DNA from: Acidimicrobiales bacterium
Lineage (GTDB): Bacteria; Actinomycetota; Acidimicrobiia; Acidimicrobiales; MedAcidi-G1
Assembly: GCA_029242745.1 (NCBI GenBank)
Contig: JAQWTI010000004.1
Span: forward strand, 1-64,000
Direction: 5' to 3'
DNA length: 64,000 bases
Shown: one piece after another, positions 49,858 to 57,776 of the stretch
Numbering within the stretch: position 1 is the first letter of the stretch
Layout: the number at the start of each line of letters is the position of its first letter
The notes under the pieces: generated by a model
What the model saw: only the letters and a program-made list of their open reading frames with translations
What the model was told of the DNA's origin: nothing
The model's database searches: none
Position numbers and translations under genes: made by a program

Positions 49858-52800
49858 GTGGATGCCACCTCGCTCTCAGATAGCCATAAGCTGACCCCTA
49901 GGGCTTCGTCGGCCCCTGTGCTGGCCATAGTCGTGGTCAAGGACGATGCGCCGGACCTCGAGGTGGTCCTCACCAGTTTGGTCGCGCAAGATCATCAGCG
50001 CACCGAAGTTTTGGTCATCGACATCCGCCGAGATGGAACCCCGACTGTTGAAAGCCTCTCGTTGGTGGACCGGGTGGCTATAGCTGCTCCTGCGTCACTC
50101 GTCGTTCAGGCGTCCGGAGTGAGCGGATTTGGTCAAACGGTCAATGCGGGACTAGAGGCCAGAGCAACAATTGAACCGGCATTGCCTGATCCGCGCTTCT
50201 TATTGTTTGTCTCCAGTCAGGTGGTTCTTGGTGACACAGCGGTACGACGCCTGGTGGAGCGGGCCGTCGAAACAAATGTTGCGGTGGTTGGGCCCAAGGT
50301 GGTTGGGCCGACGGGGGCCCTAGAGGAAACAGGATGGTGGTTTGATGCCCTTGGGTCTCCAGTCCCGGTGGTACCTGATCCTGAATTCGATCAGGGTCAG
50401 TACGACACGGACCTCTCGCCCGATGCGGTGTCCGGAGCAGCATGGATGATTCGCTACGACCTTTTTGTCGAATTAGATGGACTCGACCCCGATGGGGTGC
50501 CCGGCACAGAGCATTTGGATCTCTGTCGACGGGCCCGTGCTGCCGGGGCCTCCATAGGGGTTGTCCCCGCAGCGGTGGCCCGGAGGTTTGGTTCGTCAAC
50601 GTCGATTCGGTATGTTCCCGCTGCGGCATGGCCACGGTTCCGTCTTCGGCAGACGTTGGCTTCGCCGTATAGTCGGCTGCTCCGGTTGGTTCCCGTCTTG
50701 GTAGTAGCCACACTTGGTGGTGTCGCGTATGGGCTACTTGCTGGACGTTTCCGGCATGCCTTTGGGTTGCTGGCGGCCTGGCCGTGGAACCTTCGTCGAA
50801 TCAGGTCTGCACGGCAGTTGTTTGCGGGGAGTTCCGCGCTAATTGACCGTCCGGACTGCGGAATTACTGGACGCCGGGAATCACTGTGGGTGGCTTTTCG
50901 GCGGGTGGTTACTGGCCGTACTCTGGCTGGTGACGACGATCAATCTGATGGACTGCGACGCCTCAACGGCGTCTTTGGTGCAGTGTTCGGCCCAGGTGGC
51001 CTAGCGTTGTTGATCGCCGCCGGGGTGATCGGCTTCGGATCTCGTTCACTGGTATCCGGTGGGATAACCGCAGTTGGGCGTTTCCAGGGACTACCGGATG
51101 CTCCAAGTGACCTCTTGGCGGGCTGGTGGAACGGTTGGAGGTCCACCGGGACGGGTACCTCCAACTCGGGCACAGATGGGCTGGCCGTAGTGGGTTTTCT
51201 GGCTGGCATTTTACCGGGATCAACAGACTCACTTTGGACCGCCTTGGTGCTTGGAGCGTTCGCTGTAGGGGCGCTTGGAACTTGGCGTTTGGTCCAGCCC
51301 ATAGGTGGTGGCCGTTCACGTGCGGTCGCTGTGCTGGTCTACCTTGCGGCGCCTATTCCCTATGACGCACTGCGTTCGGGGCGACTCACCCCCTTGGCGG
51401 CATATGCTCTTCTGCCTTGGGTCGCTCGACGGCTTGCTGGCGCTCAAGCTATGACGCCCTATGGATTCCGCGGTGGCGAACCTGGCCCAGGAACCCGCCT
51501 TCGTAGCATCTGGTCCGATGTGCTTGTAACCGGCTTGGCAATTTCGGCAGTAATTGCAGTGGTTCCAGTTCTTTTGGTTCCCGTTTGCCTAGTTGCTGGG
51601 GGCCTCTTCATAGGAACGATCGTGTCGGGCGCAACCAACGGTCTGGTTCGGCTACTTATGGTGGCCAGTAGTGGAGCGGCAGTCAGTGCCCTAGTCCACC
51701 TGCCGACCATCTTGACGTTCTTGGGACGTGGGGGAAACGGGTGGGCTGGCTGGCTGAACGGGGGAGTAGATGCTGATTGGGGTCTTAACGGATCGATTGG
51801 ACTTTGGGGGGTCTTGGCACTTGATCCCGCTGCAGATCGGGCAACGTTGACTTGGGCGCTATTCGTTCTGCCGCTCCTCAGCCTGTTGTCAGCGCAGGGT
51901 CGACATCTCTCGGTGGTGGTTCGAGCTTGGTTCGTGACGGCGGCCGGGGCTTCAGGACTGGTAGCCATCGATCAAGGGTGGATCGGTGGCGAGGGCTCGG
52001 TGCTGCGGTCGGTAGACCCAGCAGTATTTCTGGTGCCAGTGGCACTCGGCCTGGCATGGGCATCGGCCGCAGGCGTGGCTGGCATTGGTGCCGATCTCGC
52101 ACACTTGGCTCGACAGGTGCACGTAGAGCGCTACGCCCGGGCAGTTCGCAATGGCCTACTGGGCCTCGTGGTGGTAAGTCTGACTATTGGTGTGCTTCCA
52201 GTACTGACTGGCTCGTTTGCTGGAAGTTGGGGAGCACCACGTGCTGACCTGGTATCCGCACTTCCTAGTTTAAATACTCGTCTAGGTGCTGGGGACACGG
52301 TGCGCGGTGGGGATGCTCGGGTCCTGTGGATCGGCGAGCAGGTGGTTCTCCCTGCTGCAGGGATCCCGCTCTCGACTCGGCAGAGTTCAGTTGGAGAAGG
52401 TCCAAACATGCTGGGAGACCTAGTTATGGCAGTCACTGATGGGCGTCCGGATCTCGCCGACCAGTGGTCACCGGGGGAGACGGCTGGGATGGTGCTCTTG
52501 CGCGATGCGCTAAATTCTGCACTGGACGGAGCTACTCACCGACTGGGTGTTGAGTTGGGGCGTTGGGGGGTGGCGCAGGTGGTGGTCGTCCAGCGCTCAG
52601 CGCCGGTACCCGGTCCAGGTATTGATCGACCCGTACCTGATCGCTTGACGGAGATTTTGGCCCGTCAACTCGATTTGGAACGAGTGGAAGCAGTGAACCG
52701 GGCGATGACTGTCTATCGAAACACTGCGGTGGAGGCACCGTTTTCGGTAGTTCGGGACAGAAATCGACGGGTCGTCCCTGCGTTAGTGACGCGTCGTTCG

Positions 52801-53148
52801 TTCAGTGATTGGGTTGTTGAGATTCCCGCTGATGGCGCTCTCCGGTCAATGGTTGGGCCTGACGACCGCTGGCAGGTCCGAGTGGATGGTCAGCCGGTCA
52901 TGGTGTTGGCCCCAGGTGAAGCTCATGGAGTAATTGGGCGTCCAGCAGTTCGTGTGGCGACGGGAAGTGTGGCTACGTTCGAAGTTGATAGTGGACGAAT
53001 GGTGGGACGGCGCGGAACCCAGTTGGCGCTGGCCGGCCTACTGATCCTGCTCACTAGCTGGGCACGAACATCTCGTGAAGCCTCTATATCCCAGGAGTCT
53101 TCAGGTTCCGATCTCCGAGATAGCAAGACGCGGCGGCGGCTTAAATGA
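49858..53148 (+). CDS. GT2 glycosyltransferase fused to a large polytopic membrane protein
   Basis: A 1096-residue protein. Residues about 20-270 are a GT-A/GT2-like domain (LAIVVVKDDAPDLEVVLTSL, EVLVIDIRRDG, FLLFVSSQVVLGD, GAAWMIRYDLFVELDGLD). Beyond about residue 275 come many hydrophobic segments (for example VLVVATLGGVAYGLLAG, LALLIAAGVIGFG, VSLTIGVLPVLTG), then a mostly polar region of about 230 residues (probably outside) and one last helix (LALAGLLILLTSW). The DxD motif of the GT2 part is not obvious. Such fusions occur in actinobacteria beside DUF5719 proteins, as here (4-nt overlap). A role in moving or polymerising a cell-wall glycan is inferred. Confidence 0.8.
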   Translation: MDATSLSDSHKLTPRASSAPVLAIVVVKDDAPDLEVVLTSLVAQDHQRTEVLVIDIRRDGTPTVESLSLVDRVAIAAPASLVVQASGVSGFGQTVNAGLEARATIEPALPDPRFLLFVSSQVVLGDTAVRRLVERAVETNVAVVGPKVVGPTGALEETGWWFDALGSPVPVVPDPEFDQGQYDTDLSPDAVSGAAWMIRYDLFVELDGLDPDGVPGTEHLDLCRRARAAGASIGVVPAAVARRFGSSTSIRYVPAAAWPRFRLRQTLASPYSRLLRLVPVLVVATLGGVAYGLLAGRFRHAFGLLAAWPWNLRRIRSARQLFAGSSALIDRPDCGITGRRESLWVAFRRVVTGRTLAGDDDQSDGLRRLNGVFGAVFGPGGLALLIAAGVIGFGSRSLVSGGITAVGRFQGLPDAPSDLLAGWWNGWRSTGTGTSNSGTDGLAVVGFLAGILPGSTDSLWTALVLGAFAVGALGTWRLVQPIGGGRSRAVAVLVYLAAPIPYDALRSGRLTPLAAYALLPWVARRLAGAQAMTPYGFRGGEPGPGTRLRSIWSDVLVTGLAISAVIAVVPVLLVPVCLVAGGLFIGTIVSGATNGLVRLLMVASSGAAVSALVHLPTILTFLGRGGNGWAGWLNGGVDADWGLNGSIGLWGVLALDPAADRATLTWALFVLPLLSLLSAQGRHLSVVVRAWFVTAAGASGLVAIDQGWIGGEGSVLRSVDPAVFLVPVALGLAWASAAGVAGIGADLAHLARQVHVERYARAVRNGLLGLVVVSLTIGVLPVLTGSFAGSWGAPRADLVSALPSLNTRLGAGDTVRGGDARVLWIGEQVVLPAAGIPLSTRQSSVGEGPNMLGDLVMAVTDGRPDLADQWSPGETAGMVLLRDALNSALDGATHRLGVELGRWGVAQVVVVQRSAPVPGPGIDRPVPDRLTEILARQLDLERVEAVNRAMTVYRNTAVEAPFSVVRDRNRRVVPALVTRRSFSDWVVEIPADGALRSMVGPDDRWQVRVDGQPVMVLAPGEAHGVIGRPAVRVATGSVATFEVDSGRMVGRRGTQLALAGLLILLTSWARTSREASISQESSGSDLRDSKTRRRLK

Positions 53149-54590
53149 CGGCGGTTCGTGGTCCAGCCATAATCTCTCTGACTGTTCTATTAATTGCAGC
53201 ATTTGCACTGTCATCGGGCCCGACTGATGAGTTTGGTGCCGAAACTCGACCCGAAGCGCGTGCGGCGACCGTGCTGGATGGCGACGCCACTGGCCTTTGG
53301 TTCTGTCTCGGACCGACAGCCGAACTGGATGGGATCAGCGAGCGGACTGTTGAAGTTGTGGGAATTTCAACGTCCCCGACCAAGGGTCGAGTTACGGTGG
53401 CGGACGACAGCGGACGAGTCGTTGAGCGAGCCTTCCAAATTGACCCGGGCGACCGCCTCGAGATATCTCCAGGGCAGTTTGTGTCTGGTGCGCTATTTGC
53501 TGGCGTCACCATTGAAGTCAGTGGTGGTGCTGTCGTGGTGGCTCAGACGTTTTCTGGTCCTACTGGTATAGATCGTCGGCCGTGTACTACGCGCGCCGCT
53601 GACAGCTGGGTGGTCCCTTGGCTAACCACTGCTCGACCGGGGAACCAAGCATGGTTACTCATACACAATCCGTTCCGGGCTGCGGCAGTGGTCGATCTTC
53701 GATTCGTTGGTGATATAGGCCGCCGTGAAGCCCTGGATTCCCAAGGAGTTGTGGTACCCGGTCGGGCGATAGTTGCATATGACGTGACTGAACGGATCGC
53801 TGATTCCGCAGTGGTGTCGGCCACGATCAATGCACGAGCGGGACGAGTTGTGGTTGCCCGACTCCAGATTTCAGATGGTTCTGGCCCGTTGGCTATTAGT
53901 GGTCTTGATCTGGCGCCGGGGGTTCCTGAACTAGCAACCCGAGCCTTCGTCCCTGGGGTGGGGGTGGGCGAGAGGTCGGCCAGTGGATCAACGGTGGTAG
54001 TTGTCAACGCGAATATGGAGACCGTAGAGGCCGAAGTGCTAGTCCGGACCGCAGTGGATGTGGCCAAGGTAGAACCATGGCGGTTGGAACTGCGGGCTGG
54101 TCAGCGTTATGTGGTGGATCTGGATGATGGTCGCCTCGCTGGGATCGGTGCATTTGGAGTCGAGATTCGGTCGTTCGATGATCAACCGGTTGCTGCATCG
54201 GTGGTCCGGCGAGCAGTCGACGGACTTCAGGGCTTAGCGGTCCGGGCGGCGGCGGTTGTGGCGGCTCGTGGTTGGGTCGTGGACATAGCCGATCGCTACG
54301 GCGCAATGGAAGATGTCATGGCTGTCATGAATCCAGCGATTGAAGGGATCGCCACTATTGAGGTAAAGGTCCTCGCTGGCACGGCTCCAGACGGTATGGC
54401 TCGAATCGTGGAGTTAGCGCCCGGAACACAGGCGTCGTTTGATTTACAGGCGGGGCCACCTTTGGTGTTAGCCGTTGAGGCCACTGCGCCGGTAATCGTC
54501 TCGGTTCAGAGCATTGGGGAGAGTGGAGCCACGGCCTCTGTTGCTGTTGCTGTGGCGGGTACCGAGCAGCGAATTATTCCTAATCGTTAG
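53145..54590 (+). CDS. DUF5719-type secreted protein
   Basis: A 481-residue protein with an N-terminal signal/anchor helix (IISLTVLLIAAFALSSG, about 9-25). The rest is beta-rich with repeated short immunoglobulin-like strands and short matching motifs such as ADSWVVPWLTTARPGNQAW, LLIHNPF and VAVMNPAIEG. These fit the actinobacterial DUF5719 family (recalled, not searched). Two cysteines (FCLG, PCTT) may form a disulfide outside. It overlaps the giant GT2 gene by 4 nt and likely works with it at the cell surface. No catalytic motif is visible, so an assembly or scaffold role is more likely than an enzyme. It is convergent with the thioredoxin-like gene, 3 nt apart. Confidence 0.75.
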   Translation: MTAVRGPAIISLTVLLIAAFALSSGPTDEFGAETRPEARAATVLDGDATGLWFCLGPTAELDGISERTVEVVGISTSPTKGRVTVADDSGRVVERAFQIDPGDRLEISPGQFVSGALFAGVTIEVSGGAVVVAQTFSGPTGIDRRPCTTRAADSWVVPWLTTARPGNQAWLLIHNPFRAAAVVDLRFVGDIGRREALDSQGVVVPGRAIVAYDVTERIADSAVVSATINARAGRVVVARLQISDGSGPLAISGLDLAPGVPELATRAFVPGVGVGERSASGSTVVVVNANMETVEAEVLVRTAVDVAKVEPWRLELRAGQRYVVDLDDGRLAGIGAFGVEIRSFDDQPVAASVVRRAVDGLQGLAVRAAAVVAARGWVVDIADRYGAMEDVMAVMNPAIEGIATIEVKVLAGTAPDGMARIVELAPGTQASFDLQAGPPLVLAVEATAPVIVSVQSIGESGATASVAVAVAGTEQRIIPNR

Positions 54591-54593
54591 GAG

Positions 54594-55040
54594 TCAGGAA
54601 CCAGCACTGCATCCGTCTGGTGTGGAGCCCGGGTTTCGGAGTTCGGCCAGTGAGCCCCAGAGATGGGTCGCGCTCACTGGGCCCACGTGGTGTCCACGTA
54701 CTACGCCGAGGCCGTCGACGATAAGAACCATAGGTACGGCCTCAATGCCATATCGGTCGTGGATGACCTGATTGGTAGTGACCTCAACTTCTTGGACGGC
54801 AACCTCGGTGCTCTCTAAGGGCGCTGCAGTGGCCAGTACTGATGAGCAAGAATTGCAGCTGGCTGCGGTGAACACGGCGACCAGCCAGGGAAGGTCGGGA
54901 CAGATGAAGTCGTCTCGGTCAAGTTGCTCTGGCACGGTCCAGCCGGTTCTGACTGGGGTGCTGGGTCGACGTCGCTGAATCAGCTGGGCAAGTGCGGTAG
55001 CCAGAGCGGCAACGACAATCAGCAGGATCAGGCGTTCCAT
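54594..55040 (-). CDS. membrane-anchored thioredoxin-like protein
   Basis: A 148-residue protein with an N-terminal hydrophobic helix (LILLIVVAALATALAQLI) and a thioredoxin-fold domain. The active-site Cys pair is in AASCNSCSSV (CNSC), and the cis-proline loop is in EAVPMVLIVDG. The orientation of the domain (in or out) cannot be fixed, as the positively charged RRR follows the helix. It lies 12 nt downstream of ftsH on the same strand, so it may be co-transcribed and help envelope redox quality control. Confidence 0.75.
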   Translation of the reverse strand: MERLILLIVVAALATALAQLIQRRRPSTPVRTGWTVPEQLDRDDFICPDLPWLVAVFTAASCNSCSSVLATAAPLESTEVAVQEVEVTTNQVIHDRYGIEAVPMVLIVDGLGVVRGHHVGPVSATHLWGSLAELRNPGSTPDGCSAGS

Positions 55041-55052
55041 AGCCTGAGGGGC

Positions 55053-56966
55053 CTATTCGGCGTTGCTGGATTCAGAAACGAGCGCTGCCGTCGGTTCGTC
55101 AGCAGCGCTCGAATCATCGGGACTCATAGCGGTTGCCACCAAGCGCCTGACCTCATCCCCGTTTATCGTTTCGTTTTCAAGCAGGGAGCGGGCGACCAGT
55201 TCGAGCGCGTGCCGATTTTCGGTTAGAAGCTGGCGACAGCGATCCTCTTGTTCAAAAAGGATTCTTTGAACTTCTTCATCAATGAGGTGTGCGGTTTCGT
55301 CGCTGTAGTCCCGACTGTGCATCAGGTCATCTCCGAGAAACACCTGATTTTGGCCTCCCCAGGCCATTGGACCAAGCCTTTTACTCATACCCCACTCGCG
55401 AACCATTTTGCGGGCAGTCTCAGTGGCTGTCATGAGGTCGTTGCCGGCTCCGGTGGAGGTCACGTTAAATACAAGATCTTCGGCTATCCGGCCTCCCATC
55501 ATGATGACGAGTCGGTCCTCAAGGTAGTCCTGCCGGTTCGTATGGCGTTCTGTTTCCGGCAATTGCATGGAGTAGCCGAGCGCTCGCCCGGTCGGGATGA
55601 TCGTGACCTTATGGAGAGGGTCGGCGGTGGGCAAAATGGTTGCGCAAAGGGCGTGACCGGCCTCGTGGTAGGCAGTTAACTCTTTTTCTTCTTCCGACAT
55701 GGCTAGCGATTCTTGCTTCAAGCCCATATAAATACGATCTCTTGCCTCTTCAAAGTGATCGGCTTGGATGCTTTCTTCACCATTTCGGACAGCGACCAGC
55801 GCCGCTTCGTTGACCAGGTTGGAGAGGTCGGCGCCACTCATACCCGGGGCTCCGCGCGCTACGAGGTCCAAGTCCACGTCTTCGTTCACCCGTTTACCCT
55901 TGACATGCACGTCAAGAATCTTCCTTCGGTCAGCTATTTCAGGAAGAGGTACCACTACCTGTCGGTCAAAGCGGCCAGGGCGCAAGAGGGCTGGATCCAA
56001 GATGTCGGGACGGTTGGTCGCAGCCATGATCACGATGCCTTCGCTCCCCTCGAAGCCGTCCATCTCTGACAGCATCTGGTTGAGGGTCTGTTCGCGCTCG
56101 TCATGTCCACCGCCCAACCCCGCGCCTCGTTTACGTCCGACGGAGTCAATCTCGTCGATAAAAATAATGGCCCTACCCATCTTGCGGGCCGACTCGAAGA
56201 GGTCTCGAACGCGGCTGGCACCCACGCCCACAAACATTTCCATAAAGTCTGAACCTGTTACTGAGAGGAACGGCACTTCAGCCTCACCTGCGACGGCCCG
56301 GGCAATGAGTGTCTTACCGGTTCCCGGCGGGCCAACTAGTAGAATTCCCTTAGGGACGCGAGCTCCGATTTCCGCAAACTTTTCGGTCTTCTGCAGAAAA
56401 TCCACCACCTCGCGTATCTCTTGCTTGACTCCTTCGTAACCAGCAACGTCATCGAAAGTTGTGCCTGGCTGTTCAGTGCTGTATGTCTTGGCCCGTGACC
56501 GTCCGATGGACATCATTCCGCTCATCTGGCCCTGCGCACGGCGGTTGATCCACCAGAAGAACAAGATGATGAGGCTCACGGGGAGCAGAAGCGGCAGCCA
56601 TGTCTGCAGGAATCCGGGTTGTGGGGTCTTGAACCGAACCTCGGTCCCGCTATCAGACAACAGCCGTCGATCATCTATGGAAAGTTCAATTGGGCCGGTG
56701 GTCTCGAATGCTGTGCCGGCATCGTTGGTGAAAGTGATACGGCCTGTCTGGTTGTCCACCAGCACATCGGCTACCTCACCGGTAGCGACCCGGTCGAGGA
56801 ATAAGTCGTAGGCGACTTGGTCAGCGGTATCTGACGGCAAGAGGCCAGGCAGAATAAACGCGGTAGCTAGCAGTCCCATTACCAGCCAGACACCCCACCG
56901 GGGCCATCCTTGATTACGCCTAGGTTGGTTTTGGGACCCAGGGGGTTGCTCGGATCGATCCGCCAT
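55053..56966 (-). CDS. ftsH: ATP-dependent zinc metalloprotease FtsH
   Basis: A 637-residue membrane AAA+ protease. Two transmembrane helices (about 25-44 and 117-137) flank an extracytoplasmic segment. The AAA domain has Walker A GPPGTGKT, Walker [12 protein letters not shown] and the second-region-of-homology arginines in [11 protein letters not shown]. The M41 protease has the zinc motif HEAGH. It is a hexamer that degrades membrane and soluble proteins. A TACGCT box 6 nt before the ATG supports the start and a leaderless transcript. It diverges from the CPBP protease gene. Confidence 0.96.
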   Translation of the reverse strand: MADRSEQPPGSQNQPRRNQGWPRWGVWLVMGLLATAFILPGLLPSDTADQVAYDLFLDRVATGEVADVLVDNQTGRITFTNDAGTAFETTGPIELSIDDRRLLSDSGTEVRFKTPQPGFLQTWLPLLLPVSLIILFFWWINRRAQGQMSGMMSIGRSRAKTYSTEQPGTTFDDVAGYEGVKQEIREVVDFLQKTEKFAEIGARVPKGILLVGPPGTGKTLIARAVAGEAEVPFLSVTGSDFMEMFVGVGASRVRDLFESARKMGRAIIFIDEIDSVGRKRGAGLGGGHDEREQTLNQMLSEMDGFEGSEGIVIMAATNRPDILDPALLRPGRFDRQVVVPLPEIADRRKILDVHVKGKRVNEDVDLDLVARGAPGMSGADLSNLVNEAALVAVRNGEESIQADHFEEARDRIYMGLKQESLAMSEEEKELTAYHEAGHALCATILPTADPLHKVTIIPTGRALGYSMQLPETERHTNRQDYLEDRLVIMMGGRIAEDLVFNVTSTGAGNDLMTATETARKMVREWGMSKRLGPMAWGGQNQVFLGDDLMHSRDYSDETAHLIDEEVQRILFEQEDRCRQLLTENRHALELVARSLLENETINGDEVRRLVATAMSPDDSSAADEPTAALVSESSNAE

Positions 56967-56972
56967 GACTCC

Positions 56973-56978
56973 AGCGTA
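56973..56978 (-). promoter_or_regulatory. leaderless-type -10 box for ftsH
   Basis: On the minus strand TACGCT is followed by 6 nt and the ATG at 56966. There is no ribosome-binding site. Confidence 0.42.
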
Positions 56979-57028
56979 CGGGAGGTCTGTGGCCGTCGGA
57001 CTGTCGGTTACCTGTGCCGACCCGTCGG

Positions 57029-57034
57029 TAGGGT
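57029..57034 (+). promoter_or_regulatory. leaderless-type -10 box for the CPBP protease gene
   Basis: TAGGGT is followed by 7 nt and ATG 57042. The same bases could be read as a weak Shine-Dalgarno (GGTAGGG), so the two readings compete. Confidence 0.4.
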
Positions 57035-57041
57035 GCGATTG

Positions 57042-57776
57042 ATGGAACGCCCGATGAATCCTGAGGTGGTGGGAACTTCACGCCCGCCGGCTGCATGGGG
57101 TTTTGGCCATGTGGGTGCCGGATTGGTAGTTGGCATGCTGGCCACTGTCGTGGTTATGGGCATTGCGGCGGCCGTGCTGGGTGCTGATGCTGCCGAAGAT
57201 CCGAGTCTGGCGGTTGGTGCACTAGTCCAGGGGGCTCTGTATTTAGGGCTGGTTGGGGTGCCTGTGTGGCTGGTGATGTTTCGGGGGGTGCGCTGGTCTG
57301 ACTTTGGTTGGCTGGGATCTGGTCCAAGACGGCGAGTGCTTGATGCTTGTCAGGGGTTGGCTATTGGGGTTTTTGCTCAACTAGTGGCGGTCCCCGCTCT
57401 TTATGCCCCAATTCTGCTATTTACCGATGAGTTAGACGTTTCGGGGCCTGCTCGTGAACTGGTTGACCAGGCTAATGGGCTCGGAATCGCTCTTCTGGTC
57501 CTCATGGTCGTAGTGATGGCACCCATCACCGAAGAACTGTTTTTTCGGGGTTTGGCGTTGAGAGCCATGGAGGCCCGCATGCCGCGTCGGCTAGCGTTAG
57601 CCGCTTCGGCCTTATTGTTTGGCCTTACCCACTTCCAACTTCTGCAACTCCCTGCATTGGTCATGATCGGTTTGGTGTGTGGATGGCTAGCCCAGCGGGA
57701 TAAGCGACTGGGCCGGGCGGTTTGGACCCACGTTGGCTTCAATGCCACGACAACTTTCATCCTTTTGCTCGGATGA
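57042..57776 (+). CDS. CPBP family intramembrane metalloprotease
   Basis: A 244-residue polytopic membrane protein with the three CPBP (Abi/Rce1-like) motifs: PITEELFFRGLAL with the EExxxR pattern, FGLTHFQ, and HVGFNATTT near the C-terminus. About seven hydrophobic segments are visible. Such proteins cleave prenylated or small membrane peptides; the target here is unknown. The frame is open to 56910 across the ftsH start, but ATG 57042 removes that overlap and sits 7 nt after TAGGGT. It overlaps the next gene by 4 nt (ATGA). Confidence 0.87.
   Translation: MERPMNPEVVGTSRPPAAWGFGHVGAGLVVGMLATVVVMGIAAAVLGADAAEDPSLAVGALVQGALYLGLVGVPVWLVMFRGVRWSDFGWLGSGPRRRVLDACQGLAIGVFAQLVAVPALYAPILLFTDELDVSGPARELVDQANGLGIALLVLMVVVMAPITEELFFRGLALRAMEARMPRRLALAASALLFGLTHFQLLQLPALVMIGLVCGWLAQRDKRLGRAVWTHVGFNATTTFILLLG

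Noticed and set aside
55768-56439. 223-codon plus-strand frame
   Set aside because: Fully antisense to the AAA domain of ftsH, Ser/Arg-rich and without domain features.
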